Below the pieces are notes generated by a model that saw only the letters and a list, made by a program, of their open reading frames with translations, did not search any database and was not told the origin of the DNA. The translations under genes were made by a program, and so were the position numbers. This document shows positions 1 through 12,044 of a DNA stretch of 64,000 nt, in pieces (positions within the stretch are counted from its first letter, which is position 1; every line of letters begins with the position of its first letter). Source of the stretch: Siphonodentalium dalli (Eukaryota; Mollusca; Scaphopoda; Gadilida; Siphonodentaliidae); NCBI GenBank assembly GCA_032622095.1, contig CP136066.1, positions 51,618,911-51,682,910 of the forward strand, in the 5' to 3' direction.

Positions 1-286
1 TGTTCGTGCATCAATATCATGCCATAATTATATCACACAGACTTGACTAATTTCCGCACCCGCAAGAGAAGACATGTTTTGGACTGGCCTTAAATGTCCT
101 GATAGCAGACAGTTTGACTTCGCTTAACACTACTCACTTGTCTGGCCTGTTAAAAATGAATCGCTCGCGCGCAGATGATTAATGTTGTCAATTATTGTGG
201 CCATGTAAATTGTAAAATGATATTTTTGAGGTAAGATTAAATATTGTTTGAATCAAAGTAGGAAAAGTTTATATTTGTTGTCTATA

Positions 287-925
287 AGGTAGCAGTACAC
301 GATTTATCGAGGTTTTAAAAATAGAAAAATAAGTATCTGGAAGCCATATCAGCCAGTGTAGCCTGCATTAAGTGTGTCATTACTGGTTTGAAGGTTTAAT
401 TATTTTACAAAATGGGAAAGGTCTCAAAAAAGTGGAAAATTTGGATACGCAACAGGATTTATCGTATTCAGTGAAGGCCAACTCTGTTATTGGTTACAGG
501 AAAAGAGCACGATTTCTCTCCCCTGAATTCTGTCATCTGCGCTTGGAAGACATTGCTTTCAAATTGATACGATAACGTTTTTTCTATTTCAAATATCTCT
601 CAGCTCTAACATAGCTCTATCGGGTGGAAGAAGCTTATTTACTGACATTCGCTCTGTCATGGTCTGTTTTGGGGTTGAATATGATCAACTTGAGTAAAAA
701 ATGGGTAAAATTTATCGTTCTGTGTGTGCAATCTAAGGGGCATAACTCAATGACATATTATACAAAGAAGCTAAAGTACAGACATATGTTTACACCTAAA
801 ATTTCTGTCGAAATTAAAACATGCTTGATGGGACCCATACCAAAGATAATGGCTCAGCATTGATTTGAAGTAAAGTACCCACTCCCAGGTTAACCAAAAT
901 TGCTGGAAATCGTGTATTGCTACCT
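287..925. mobile_element. Non-autonomous TIR element (family A), full-length copy
   Basis: It is bounded by 19-bp terminal inverted repeats, AGGTAGCAGTACACGATTT at 287-305 and its near-perfect complement at 907-925 (one mismatch). The interior has no convincing ORF; the short open frames at 372-575 and 624-863 recur only in the other copies of the repeat. A shortened copy with the same ends lies at 7007-7229 and a copy lacking both ends at about 8663-9072. No clear target-site duplication was seen, so the superfamily is not assigned. Confidence 0.72.
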
Positions 926-1077
926 AAGCCAAGAGATATACACTAAATACAGGTAGGAAAATCATACTATCTGAACAATTTCAATCCATTTTGATCTGAA
1001 AGTTCCAACTAATGTGAAGCCACGCCCCCTGTCGCCACGTCCCCCTGTCACCGCGTCCCCGACTCTCTATCTGAAAT

Positions 1078-1346
1078 CTACTTGTTAATGTAGAGACAGT
1101 TTCTGTGATATCCAGTCCATCCGGGATTGATGTACCAGGCACCCGGAATTGCGTCCACATCCAGTTTCCCCACAACAGCTGTATGACAAACGCCACTAAC
1201 GTGAAATTCGAAGAACACGCACGCATACAATGCATTCGAACACTTTGCCGCACACGAGGTTACTGTGTGACCATTCTGTTGCTCTTGGTTGTTGTTGAGA
1301 ACGATCTTTGCTGAGCTGTAGTAGGTCGAGCCGTACTTATCACAGC
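1078..1346 (-). CDS. Terminal exon encoding a C-terminal PAN/apple domain
   Basis: The acceptor CTCTTCCAG|GC opens a phase-1 exon of 88 residues ending in TAG at 1080-1078. It holds six cysteines in apple-domain order: Cys1 at the start, then Cys31-x3-Cys35 (CAAKC), Cys42 followed by VFFEF, Cys53, and Cys83 close to the C-terminus. PAN/apple modules mediate extracellular binding. The domain sits at the extreme C-terminus with only five residues after the last Cys, so the product is probably secreted rather than membrane-anchored. The sequence past the stop (lower coordinates) has a short GC-rich threefold repeat of about 14 bp (1020-1063) and then a MITE at 925-287; no AATAAA signal was seen before the MITE. 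The downstream end of the transcript is therefore unknown. Confidence 0.7.
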
Positions 1347-1389
1347 CTGGAAGAGAATACATTCAATGTAAACACCCGGAGGAGACTGG

Positions 1390-1912
1390 CGGCTATTTAG
1401 TGACACGCATTTAAACAAAAATATATTTTAGGCATCATAAATGAACTATGTTATTGTTATAGACTTATATATGCGCGTATTATGTTTATCCAATTGTGTA
1501 AATATTCAAAATATTCAATATGCATGTCATTAACAATTATAAATATTATGTCGTCCACCATTATTAATTGTAACACTTTATATCTCCGTCTTGCTCAGTC
1601 TTTGCATTCACTTTGCAGTCACTGCCCCAGTATGGGGAAAGCCGACTAGCGAGAGATTACATATCAATCGGGAACATGTGAACAGTAAACAGAAATAAGT
1701 TCCACTCAGCAAACTTCTCGAAAACTTGTGGGTAGAAAATGTCATGATTGAATCATTCATAAAGACAGGAACTTGTTAAGTTGTTCAATGGTCAACAAGT
1801 AGTTGAAACGTGTTTGAGTTAAATTTTAATATCAGTTTAAACTTTATGAGATTGTGTTAATTATTTTTGAATAATCTATGAAGAAGATATTGTTTATGCA
1901 TTATATAAAACT
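1390..1912. other. Unannotated AT-rich sequence
   Basis: I see no ORF, repeat end or splice-flanked exon here. If the PAN gene is real this is the first part of the intron upstream of its last exon. Confidence 0.4.
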
Positions 1913-2850
1913 AGGGGGTTGCCCGTCACAAAATGACGGGTATATACATGTTCGTTGTCATTTTCTAGTGTCCGCATTCATGGACACATGGAATGGTCAT
2001 GCTTCTCTTTTTTCGTTAATGGATGCGCGTTGGAACACTTTATTTCACTAAAACTCTATTTCTACACACCCAGTCTACATATGCGCATGCACAAATTGAA
2101 CGAAACAAAATCAGTATATTATTTAAATACTACCATGCACCAACTGAAACATACTCAATACAGGAGCCTTCATTCAGGAGCTTGTTGCACATTTTGAACG
2201 GACCCACTTTGGAACCTGTATTCCGCATGCCGCCTAATTATCACACGCCTGCACTGTGCGGTTCATTTGTATGAACACTTTTCAATAAAATTGTATTTTT
2301 ACCCCACCCCATCTCCCCAACACATGTATATGCATGCACATATGGAACGCAACAATCAAAATATTGTACTTTATCTATACTGAAACAGGCTCAATTCGGG
2401 AAACTTTATTCACCGGGGAGGGGTCTACAGCCCCTTTCTGCGCATCGCGCACATTATATATGATCTTGAACTGCGTGAGCTTCGCGCACATATAGGGAGC
2501 TTGCAGCACATTTTAAACGGACCCCCTTTGGAACCTGTATTCAGCATGCAGCCAAACGATCACACGCCACGCATTGCGCGGCCCATTTGTATGAAAACTT
2601 TATTTCAATAATACTGTATTTATTGATGCCCCCACCATCATCTCCCCAAACCCACGTATATGCATGCACATATGGAACGCAAGAATCAAGATATTTTACT
2701 TTATCTATAGGGCCTATACTAACTGCAACAGGCTCTATTCGGAATCTTTACTTAGCGGGGGAGGGGTCTGCAGCCCCTTAGTGAGCTTCGCGCACATTAT
2801 ATGAATTTAAACTGCGTGCGCTTCGCGCACATTGTGATCTATTAAACATT
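1913..2850. repeat. Diverged tandem duplication, period about 320-340 bp
   Basis: The block TTTGGAACCTGTA occurs at 2208 and 2527 (319 bp apart), followed in each case by similar GCATGC, CACACGCC, TTTGTATGAA and CACATATGGAACGCAA segments and a G-rich GGGGAGGGGTCTRCAGCCCC stretch. A weaker partial copy precedes at about 2020-2110. The array opens with a short hairpin, GTTGCCCGTCACAAAATGACGGG. No coding potential is evident. Confidence 0.6.
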
Positions 2851-2874
2851 TATTCTTTTATCAGATTTGCACTC

Positions 2875-3012
2875 AACCGAAAGATTAAAAGAGTAGGAAT
2901 TATTATTACTCATACAAAGAGTAGTTTTGCTATAGCCTGATAGGGAAGCGATTGAGATATACACAAATTAAGTGTACACATCTAAGATATCTACACTTTT
3001 TTGAGTATACAG
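2875..3012. repeat. Short patch of AGTGTA / AAGAGTA motifs
   Basis: This holds AAGAGTAG, TACTCAT, AAGTGTACAC and CTACACTTTT motifs in both orientations, like the much larger block at 26690-27066. It is probably a fragment of the same kind of element. Confidence 0.4.
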
Positions 3013-3019
3013 TGACCAC

Positions 3020-4730
3020 GTGCCGATGTGCAACGTCATTTTCGCGCACGTCATTATTTTAGTAACGCCATTTTGTCTGAACTTGATGAGTGCATAAAAT
3101 ATTCTTTATCCGTGGGAATCGTTGAATTTTCATGTGAGTACAGATTGTCGACATGTCGGAATCGTGGTAGAGGAAACACGGCAATGTTTTGGGTTCATTA
3201 TTTTTCATTTAGTTGTGGAATTTCATTGAAAACACCAACATAAATCGTACCATTCTTGGTTAGGCAGGCCTGTACTTTAGATTTTTAATTAATAATTCAC
3301 ATCATCATCTGACTCTCACGATATATTTAATGCCCCAACGAAATTTATTATTTAAACTGAACTGAAAACGAACTGCTGATGCCAGTGATTGGCGGCAGAC
3401 TTTCAAGAACACAGTTAAAATTTAAGTGTTAGTGCCGATCACAAAACCTATCACAGTGAAAGTGTACCCTTCGATTTCGATTCGGCTAGGTTAACGAATT
3501 CCGTAATTCCAACTTATTATATACTCCTCATTCACTGATTCAGTCATTGACCTTCACCTTGGCGGGAGATTTGTCGATTCCGATTTTGTTTTTGTCAACA
3601 ACATTTTTTTGTTTCATTTCATCCTCATCTGAGTCATCATTCATCATCGTCTAAATTCTAATATCATTATCGTCGACATAATCAAGCAGTGTGATACACG
3701 GCATCGTGATGTACGTGACAGAAATGATAAAACTTCACAAAATATGAAGATACATGGATGTGTGATACTGATCAGCTGATAGGAAAATAAATTTACTTTA
3801 AAAAGACACACCTTTTAAAAAGTTTTATAACAATTGAGCAACCCATTCAATAGATATGGCCATTTACACATCTGAAATATCCAAATTTGTTCTGCCGCTA
3901 CTACCAGTCTACCAGTAGGCAGTACCATTTAGTTACCGCAGTCACCAGTGCACCGACACAGTATTAACCTGGGACGATGCCCTGTGGCGATGTCACAATT
4001 TAATTTTCTAAGACTTAATAACTAAATTAGTAAATAAGGCCATTAACTTAAGCCTTAAGCCAGGGTTATTTTTATGTGTCTTAAAAAACAGGGGGCCTAA
4101 AATTATATGTACTAGTAGGCATCCACACTGACGATAATGGACACACCTGCAGTCTCAGTCGGCGTGAGAATGAAATGTTGCCGTAAATAATTGCCGTCTG
4201 CTTCAATTCAGACTATATTTTTTTCCGTAGTTTTGATAAAGGCATCACAATGACGAAACCGCAAAAAATTGACCATCGGTCGCATATTGATCTTATAGTA
4301 GGCCTACTGGTTACGTATTAAACAGGGACTGAAAGAACTGCATGGTTGTTTGATCGATGAATGGAAGAAAATGACCTTACAAAAAATATAAACACGTGTG
4401 CATTTATGTAGAAAACACTGTCAGGTGACACTATGCGTAACTGGTGCATTTGTGTATATTATAGAAATGCACACGGTGTGCATATGTATAAAACATTATG
4501 ACAACGACCCAATCAGCCATACTGGCCATAGAATTTCTTTAAATTTTGCTGATACGGATATATAAAACTTAAGAATATTATCATAGAATTATTATGTATT
4601 TGGTGCCAGCAATTTTCTATCGCTCCTTCATATTGAATTTAAAGACTGAAATTGAACTTTGACCCATTTCACTCATATCTCTGGGAATAGGTACTGTTTA
4701 TCAGTAAAAAAAGGCATTAAAGACATGTAT
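3020..4730. other. Unannotated sequence
   Basis: AT-rich, with a loose CATCAT microsatellite-like patch at about 3607-3660. The open frame 3028-3243 has no recognisable motif and no splice support. Nothing else seen. Confidence 0.4.
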
Positions 4731-4732
4731 AC

Positions 4733-5123
4733 ATGTATTATGGACTTGTTCCGGTACCGTACGGTACATAAAACTGATGAGTTAGTAGTCAGGCGCTATG
4801 CCAACAGGGGGAATGTAGCATTCTACGAATATTGTTAAACATTTCAAGCAAATTGTCGGTACCACTCTATAGAAAACAATGTCTGAACTACGCTGAATTG
4901 TAAATATTTACATCTCGATTCGGGATGCAACTTTCGGCGATAAAGTAAGGAAAACAAGTTTGCCATCGACAGTCACTGAATTAAATTAATATGTAAGAAT
5001 GACGATGCGTGTTGTCAAATTGAATATAATATTTGTAAAACTAACTACTTTCAGCAAAATTATTCAACATTTATATTTGAATACCCTACCCAAGCGTTTC
5101 ACATCACTTTACTATAATTTTCT
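4733..5123 (+). repeat. Dispersed repeat family D, copy 1
   Basis: It runs from TTATGGACTTGTTC to TTTCACATCACTTTA and is about 75-80% similar by eye to 17605-17932. Shared landmarks in order are GGCGCTATGCCAA, GAATGTAGCATTCT, GTCTGAACTACGCT, the TTAATTAATATRTAAGAATGAC block and TTTCACATCACTTTA. Inverted partial copies lie at 18990-19082 and 29508-29680. No terminal repeats were identified, so the element class is unknown. Confidence 0.62.
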
Positions 5124-5129
5124 TTTATA

Positions 5130-6145
5130 GGCATAAAGTTTCATAAACAAATTAAATAAGTCCAACACACAATAACGATTATTCATATTATGCCAGTGTT
5201 TTGAATATACAGCACAAATGTTAACCAGCCAAAAGTAGGAACACTTTTATTGACAGAAAATCACAATGTCATGACGTTGTTTTGTCACATCCCTAAACGT
5301 ACCTTTAAATTGGGTGTCTTATTCACATGTACCGGTACGGCAATTGTTTTTCTAGATTTTTTTCAGAACAATTTATTTTGACAAAAGCTGGATTCAGCCA
5401 TACAAAACTGAAATATGTGATGAACATAGCATTGGTGAAATCTTTTTAGGAAAAATTTTGGTCCCCTGATCTCATAAAGTTGCATGATCTGATGATTTAA
5501 ACTTTGAATTTCACAATCTCATATAAAAAATGGAGCTCAGCTCTGAAAAGATCCTCATGCCATGCAGCGATATGGCGAGGTGACTTGGAATTGATCCAAA
5601 TATCCTCATGTCGATCGTTAAATAGGCGAGGTGGCTTTGACGGCTGGCTCTAGATTTCAAGCAATTATATGCTATATATGAGATTGTTTGTTTTGAAATT
5701 TGAAATGATCAGTTTTATGTTTCTTTTCCACAACTTGGGAAGGGGTATCCACTCTCCAACTTCGAATTTGGAATATCCTAGCTGCATGGGTCAGCGTCCC
5801 AGAATCTCGACATTCTTGTAAATATCAATCACATTTCTTTAAAAAACATTACATAAATTTATGACAGTCTACATTGAGGGTTCCTGAATTATTTTAGACT
5901 TCCAGTCATATATAGTTTGTGATATGGCTTTTATGCGTGGAACTTGTGTGATCGGAGTACATAAACTCACCCCTCTGTCATCACATGACTGATTCAATTT
6001 GGAATTTTGGACTCTAATATACTGTCCAGATCCAGTCGCATCTATTGACACAATAAAATAATTTGCGCGATTCTTTGACGTCATATATGGCGACATGTAA
6101 AATTTAGCTTGGCAATATAAAATTGCTTTTGATTCCTTTTGTCGT
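5130..6145. other. Unannotated sequence
   Basis: No supported gene. The 75-residue minus-strand frame at 5869-6096 has no recognised domain or splice context. Confidence 0.35.
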
Positions 6146-6147
6146 CT

Positions 6148-6200
6148 ACAAACTCTTCTTCACCATCACCACCATATCACCATCTTCATCATCATCATAA
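6148..6200. repeat. Imperfect CAC/CAT microsatellite
   Basis: A run of CATCACCACCATATCACCATCTTCATCATCATCAT-type trinucleotides. Short and low complexity. Confidence 0.6.
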
Positions 6201-7006
6201 GTTCACAATATGAGAGCAACCAAACTATCGATATAAAATTTACATGTAGTTCAGTTGAACAAATCCCAATTGTTGACCTTTGAATTAGGCCTATACCAGT
6301 AGTTTAAGTTTAATACAAAATAGTGATTCTGTTCTCAATGATATCACCCTACTGTACTAGTATACGATTGAAACAATGTAATTCTTCTGCATTTTATGTG
6401 TCAAAAGTGATTTAGAAAATCAGAACCTCTAGTACATGTATATAATATTAAATAATCAAAATCAAAACATCTTCATAATAATGAATATCATATAAATTTA
6501 AATAATTATTGCAGTCAAATTCTATGTTGACTGGTAATCACTACTATACACAACCATCTGCATCATCATGGTTGCATGTGCCAGATAAAATATTAATTCA
6601 GAGCAATTAGTATTGATATATATGAGCTATGATTCTACAGATAACATGTCGACAATCTGTGCTTTTAGATACAAATCCGGATTCTGTAATCCAAAATGTC
6701 AATGTGGAGCAACAGTTATTATTGTTACTTTTGCGAGTGCAGTTATCATTATGTTTTTGCTGAATGCCGCCATTTTCGAATCCTCTATTAACAACAACAA
6801 CATTCTACAACCCATTACATGCAGACAACTTTGACTCATTTATGATGTCGATATAATGGATGATCACAGATGTTTCATGGTGACTGGAAAATCAAGGATT
6901 GGGGAATCTGGTTGAAATTTTCACGGTATTTATGAATTATCTATAATAAAATAATTATTATATGCTTTGAAGTTTGCACAAAATCTTCAGTCCCACTCAC
7001 ACTCTC
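6201..7006. other. Unannotated sequence
   Basis: AT-rich. The 73-residue frame at 6613-6834 has a hydrophobic stretch (VTFASAVIIMFLL), but its ends show no splice sites I trust. No gene called. Confidence 0.35.
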
Positions 7007-7229
7007 AGGTAGCAGTACACAAGGCAAACAAAGGCATAACAGTGCGATAACTCAATGACAAATTGTACGAAGAACCTACAGTACAGATAAATGATTACAC
7101 CTAAAATTCCTGTCGAAATTGAAACATGCTTGATGGGATCTATGCCAAGGATAATGGGTCAGGATTTATTTGAAGTATAGTACCCCCTCCAAGGTTGGCA
7201 AAGTTGCTGGAAATCGTGTATTGCTACCT
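7007..7229. mobile_element. TIR element family A, internally deleted copy
   Basis: It starts AGGTAGCAGTACAC and ends GTGTATTGCTACCT like the copy at 287-925, and shares the right-hand interior (the block with CTTGATGGGATC). Most of the left interior is missing, giving 223 bp. Internal deletion with retained ends is typical of MITE formation. Confidence 0.68.
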
Positions 7230-7424
7230 TAAAGAGACTTATTGATTTGGATAAATTAGTGAAAATCTACTATTCGCAGTTTCTATTTATGACTGTTGTT
7301 CTCGGAACTAGGCGCATTTGCTTGTAGAGTATTTGTTTCAGAGGCTATAAATACTATGGATTTCAGCTTGACAAGTCACTGAATGATCACACCGACTGGG
7401 CAAAAACCAAATTCAACGTATGTC

Positions 7425-7815
7425 GGTAGCCGAGAGGTAGCGTACTGGTCTCTCATGCTAGCGGACCGTGGATCGCAACCTGGGCAGGGTATTCTGACAA
7501 AAAAAATCAGAACTCGGTCAGATACCAAGTTTGTAAGGGTGAAAAGTCTCATTCGAGATCACTGAATAAAGATCCGAATGCAAAAGTGCCGACTTCCCCC
7601 ATTACAACATTTGTCCAGGTATGTTGTTGTGGTGCAGTACGCTGTCCGATCGGGTGCGGACATAAATGGCTGACCCGTGTACACGCCTCGGTGTGTGCAC
7701 GTTAAAGAACGCTACTGTAGTCACCACAGGGTTATAAAGTTACTCGGCCATGGTAGCACCTGGACCGGCTCATAATTGTCAGTAAATGACAGCGAGCTGT
7801 AATGTGAAGAAGAAG
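7425..7815 (+). mobile_element. tRNA-derived SINE
   Basis: The head is tRNA-like: GGTAGCCGAGAGGTAGCG includes a polymerase III A box (TAGCCGAGAGG, 7427-7437), and GATCGCAACC at 7471-7480 fits a B box, about 34 bp apart. The body carries TGTGCACGTTAAAGAACGC (about 7694-7712), a sequence I associate with the conserved central domain of invertebrate SINEs, and the element ends in a GAAGAAGAAG tail. A 5-bp repeat ATGTC at 7420-7424 and 7816-7820 could be the target duplication but is short. SINEs are copied by a partner LINE's machinery. Confidence 0.75.
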
Positions 7816-7854
7816 ATGTCTGCTATGGATAATACAAAAACATTTCTGTTCACA

Positions 7855-8458
7855 TGATTTGGGGGAGGGGGGTTGGTGATGTGATTATATATACATCAGT
7901 TACTCTGTACGATTCATTTCGAGTGGTTCGATTTTGTGTAATTATACATAAAATTGACATTAATTTAACGAAACGTGTTACATTTCAACAATGGAGTTCC
8001 TTGGATACCTGGTGCGAAAAGCCGTATTAATGTTGGTTATTTAGTCTTGGTCGTGTTTCCGAATGACCGAGTAATGTCAATTTGTACATTGGAGTTGGAG
8101 AGGGGGCAAAGTCAGCTACTGAGTTATCACGAACAGCGCGTGAGCACCAGCACAATATAAATGGTATATATTCCATAAATAATTAAATAGTGTGATTTCA
8201 ACTTGACAATTAAGCATTGAATCAATGAATGTACACCGAGCGGCCAAATAAACATGGTTCACATTTTGGGGGAGGGGGTGATTATACATGCATTAGTTAT
8301 TCCCTACGATTTGTTTGGAGTTTTGCGTTCTTACATGTTTATGACGAAATGTGTTGCTAAGGGAACATTCCAACAATGGAATTCCTAGGATACCACCTAC
8401 GAATAGGCGTATTGATATTGGTTAAACGGTCTTGGTCGTGTTTCCAAATAACCAAGTA
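7855..8458. repeat. Two diverged direct copies, about 405 bp apart
   Basis: Segments 7855-8075 and 8262-8458 share a GGGGGAGGGG opening, CATTAGTTA/CATCAGTTA, TTCAACAATGGARTTCCTWGGATACC, and GTCTTGGTCGTGTTTCC. The open frame 7975-8160 lies in the first copy and is broken in the second, so it is not a gene. Confidence 0.55.
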
Positions 8459-8475
8459 CATTGTCTTAACATAAT

Positions 8476-8552
8476 CAGGGGGTGGGGGGGAGGGTGTGGC
8501 AAGAACATTCTCTTAACATAGGCGGGGGAGGGTGGGGGGGGGGGGCTGGCTA
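8476..8552. repeat. G-rich tracts with quadruplex potential
   Basis: Repeated runs of 4-11 G within about 75 bp on the plus strand, enough to form G-quadruplexes in principle. The role is unknown. Confidence 0.5.
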
Positions 8553-8662
8553 GTAAATAATCACAGTGCATATGCTCTGGTCAGCAGAATACAGATGTAA
8601 TATGTCTGTTCAGACTGCCTTTTCGACTGGGATATTTAGAATTTAACTTTGTTTTTTGGTTG

Positions 8663-9072
8663 AAAAATAGAAATATAAGTATCTGGGGCCATAACCGCCA
8701 GTGTAGCCTGTGCTAACTGTGTCATTACTGGTTTGAAGGTTTATTTATTTTACAAAACTGGGAAAGTTGTCAAAAAAGTGAAAAATTTGGATACGCAACA
8801 GGGTTTATATACAGGAAAATAGCCCGATTTCTCTCCCCTGAATTATGTCATCTTGGCTTGCAAGACCTTTTTTCAAATTGATACGATAACTTTTTTTCTA
8901 TTTAAAATATTTCTCAGCTCTAACATAGCTCTATCAGGTGGAAGAATCTTATTTACTGACATTCGCTTTATCATGGTCTGTTTTTGGGTTGAAAATGGCC
9001 AATTTGAGTTAAAAACAATGGGTAAAATTGAGCGTTTCATGTGTGCAAACCAAGGGGCATAACTCAATGACA
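8663..9072. mobile_element. TIR element family A, end-less fragment
   Basis: Closely similar to about positions 318-750 of the full-length copy (same order of blocks from the AAGTATCTGG segment to CATAACTCAATGACA), but neither terminal repeat is present. The 123-residue minus-strand open frame over 8873-9244 is antisense to the repeat and is not taken as a gene. Confidence 0.6.
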
Positions 9073-9079
9073 AGCACCA

Positions 9080-9890
9080 TTCTGCAAACCTTGTCATATT
9101 CCGTATCATTTCAGACTCGGCTTTAATACAATGCCATGATTGGTACGAACTATATATCACATTATTTTTAGCTGAGTCAAGGGCCGGCGCGCATTTTGAA
9201 TTTAGTTGTAGTACCGGTACATCGATTCGTGGGTACGAAAACATTCCATTAAATTTGAATTAAGCATTTTTTAAGTTTTGTTTTGTTTTACAACAATGAT
9301 ATAGAATAGTTTATAAAATATCTATATAAAATTACGCATGGCTTAAATTTGTTGTAGACATGACAAATAGCTCAATTGTTGCGAGGTGACAACATATTTG
9401 AACATCAATATGCCATTATCGATTCAGACCATAATACAGTGCTGAATCAGTGCTATCAATGCAATAAAATCGGATGCTTGGTCCAGGTTTCCAGATATTT
9501 TGGCGATAAAATATTATGGACCATACATAATCATTAGTCTAGATCGAATAACTTGTCAAATAAGAATTCAAGTAATCGGATTATGTAAAACGTCAGCTAT
9601 ATATATAGAGGTGACACATTTCTTCCAGGTCTGCATTCTATGAAAAATTAATTCTAATTATACCAGAGAGCTAGGCCTGAGAGGTCATATGTCCAGGCAT
9701 GTGGGGAAAACATTTTGCAGAAAATTATATTTAGTTATATTTTAAGATAAATTAATCGAGAAATAATCATTTGTCACCGTACATGTATGTCACGTACAAA
9801 TGTATAATCATATGCTTGAGTGGCTCATACAGTACAATACAAGCAACAACAGTTACCTGTGAAATTAATTAATTGTGACCTCTTTTGTAG
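9080..9890. other. Unannotated sequence
   Basis: AT-rich, with several tacatgta-type motifs; nothing genic seen. Confidence 0.35.
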
Positions 9891-10033
9891 GGAGATCAGA
9901 ATGGTACAAGATCAAGGTTGTGAAGGGTCGGGACAGAAATCTCCAACCCAGGACCCAGGTGCTCTACTTCAGGGATGAAACATATACTGGAGGTCATCTG
10001 GTCACTGAATATAGGGGAGCGTACCATCCCTGA
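9891..10033 (+). CDS. Exon-like island, unknown product (terminal exon candidate)
   Basis: After an acceptor-like CCTCTTTTGTAG, 46 codons run open to TGA at 10031-10033 (first full codon AGA at 9893, so a phase-1 entry). The peptide begins RSEWYKIKVVKGRDRN and ends VTEYRGAYHP, with balanced charged and aromatic composition. The stretch is visibly richer in GC than its AT-rich surroundings. I do not recognise the family. It could be the last exon of a plus-strand gene, a gene fragment or chance. No upstream exon or poly(A) signal was identified. Confidence 0.28.
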
Positions 10034-10039
10034 AGTTTC

Positions 10040-10870
10040 TAGATAATTGTAAGTCACCACTCATTGAACCAATCATCCAAACATGCAGTTTAATAGTCCT
10101 ATTGTGACCTGTAATACCGTTAGGGCTGTAGCAATACACATTTTAATGATATGATACATATCACAATACAAACTTACATTATGATCAAATACATGTCACA
10201 ATTCACTTTATTGCTTTTGAAACTGAACTGAAATTGATATTTCTAATATTTGAACAATTATTCATCTAAAAATCATTGATTGTATCTTTACAACCATCTC
10301 TCAATGTTTGTATGAGTCATTTTGGTGGAAACAATATTTTGTATACCAGATTTATACAACAATTTACAAGATGATGTTCATATATATACTTAAGTATGGT
10401 AAGTCTATGAGAGAAGATGATTTGACAGCAAGCACTAGGCGCTTATATGGAGGCATGTCCTCAGAAAAGAACAGTATATGCTTATGAGTCATTTTGATCA
10501 TTTACATAATCTAGAAGTGCAGTGGCATATTTCACCTACCAGCACAAGCAGTGCTCCTTGATTTTATTATACTTTTGTATCCCGAAAAACAGAGGACATG
10601 ATATGTATTGTATCATTATAGAATCGCATTGCGATACAATCAAATGTATATACATCCTAGAAGCATTTCAACATCACAGATCTAACCATGATTTGACGCT
10701 TTACATGTACATGTACATATATGAATAATACATTTAGATTGGTTGCCCATATGTAAATATAATTGTCTAAAATCTATCTAAAATAGCCCTCTAATTGCCC
10801 TCATATGCTGTTTTAAATTCGGCACAGATGGGTAGTACTGCGAGAATTTAAATATGAGTAAGGTACTTGC
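10040..10870. other. Unannotated sequence
   Basis: AT-rich; nothing beyond short chance ORFs. Confidence 0.35.
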
Positions 10871-11117
10871 TTAACACTTTCATGACTGGAGCTTCCTAAA
10901 ATTTTGCGAAAAACCCTGTGCCAATGCCTTCTTTTATATAAGCGAGTCTCCCATAGGGAGTCTCACATATATAAGAGAATACATTGGCCTAACAATATTT
11001 ACCATGATCGTGTAAGCCAGTGCAAGGATCCATATGGGAGACTCGCATGTATAAGAGAATGCACTGGCACAGGATCTTTAATGCTGCACCAGTGAATCTC
11101 CCGTCCTGAAAGGGTAA
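10871..11117. mobile_element. TTAA-type hairpin MITE (piggyBac-like), copy 1
   Basis: The left end TTAACACTTTCATGACTGGA pairs imperfectly with the right end TCCTGAAAGGGTAAA. Inside, two hairpins built on GAGTCTCCCATAGGGAGTCTC-like dyads are extended by TATATAAGAGAAT arms and separated by CTAACAATATTTACCATGATC. The same modules occur at 24.3, 56.6, 58.4 and 59.6 kb, where the TTAA ends are cleaner. piggyBac-type transposases insert at TTAA; no transposase is present here. Confidence 0.6.
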
Positions 11118-11119
11118 AT

Positions 11120-11700
11120 TACTTCTGATGCATAAATTCCATATTCCCTTAGTTCATCATTATTGGTTGATACATTACTGTTTATATACCAATCTCTCAT
11201 TTTCATATACAGTACTAGGGCACTATATAAAAAGGCTTTACAAATATTACTTTTTAATGCCTTTGTTAAGACCCACATCCACTACCGTATAATTGCAGAA
11301 CGCAGATGCAGCAACTTTTGCTATTTTGGTCTCCCATACTATGAAAAATGGATCCTTAGAATGTAAACAATGTATGCAAATGGAGGACAGTTTAAATTTT
11401 TCTGGATCGTACTTTTTCACAGACAGGAAATTTGGGAAAGTTCTTGTTTCTGTTCAAAATAAGGTCTCCTTGGCTCTAGCCAGATAGTTACAGGAGTACA
11501 GGACCGTCGTAATTTTTCAGTTTCTGAAAAATGTTACCCATGATCACAGCTGGACAAACGCCATTTGGGAAAAATTTGATCGCTTTATCAGGTCCGGCAA
11601 TTTCCCTATTTGCTGTATACCCCAATCGGCATTATTACTTATGTACGCCAATTGGTGTATATACATCTATCAGCCTATATATTAATTGATAGAAGCTACA
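11120..11700. other. Unannotated sequence
   Basis: Short overlapping open frames on both strands (11078-11487) have no motif or splice support; nothing called. Confidence 0.35.
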
Positions 11701-11711
11701 CATGCAGGTAT

Positions 11712-11821
11712 CAGCCCTCTTAATTGGCTATGGCAATCAGCATTGCTGAAGCAAACCGGGTCACGGCAAGGGGTTGCCGTAGCAGATTGCCGAGGCTAAA
11801 CTATCTGAATTAAGAGAGCTG
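11712..11821. mobile_element. Small MITE (family B), copy 1
   Basis: This 110-bp element runs from CAGCCCTCTTAATTGGCTA to TCTGAATTAAGAGAGCTG; the ends are inverted repeats of about 14 bp with one mismatch. The interior has the dyad-like GGCAAGGGGTTGCCGTAGC. A related copy is at 16587-16667. Confidence 0.6.
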
Positions 11822-12044
11822 CACACATCACCTTAGTTTTGAAAAAAAATTGCAAGAACCACAAATTTGCGCAATATGTTGTCTAGTTATATGCTTAGTG
11901 TGCACGTATATAATCATACGGTTAAAGAAAATTAGGAAAACGTGAACTTTTATGCGGCGAAGCCAATTTATTGTCTTTTGAAGATGATTAATATGTTAGC
12001 TGATGTGAATATTTTGTAAAATGGGGTTATATCTTAATTTACAG

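Noticed and set aside
7425-7500. Free-standing tRNA gene
   Set aside because: The A and B boxes are there, but the cloverleaf is not complete and the sequence continues into a SINE body.
8873-9244. 123-residue minus-strand ORF
   Set aside because: It is antisense to a TIR-element fragment and has no recognisable domain.
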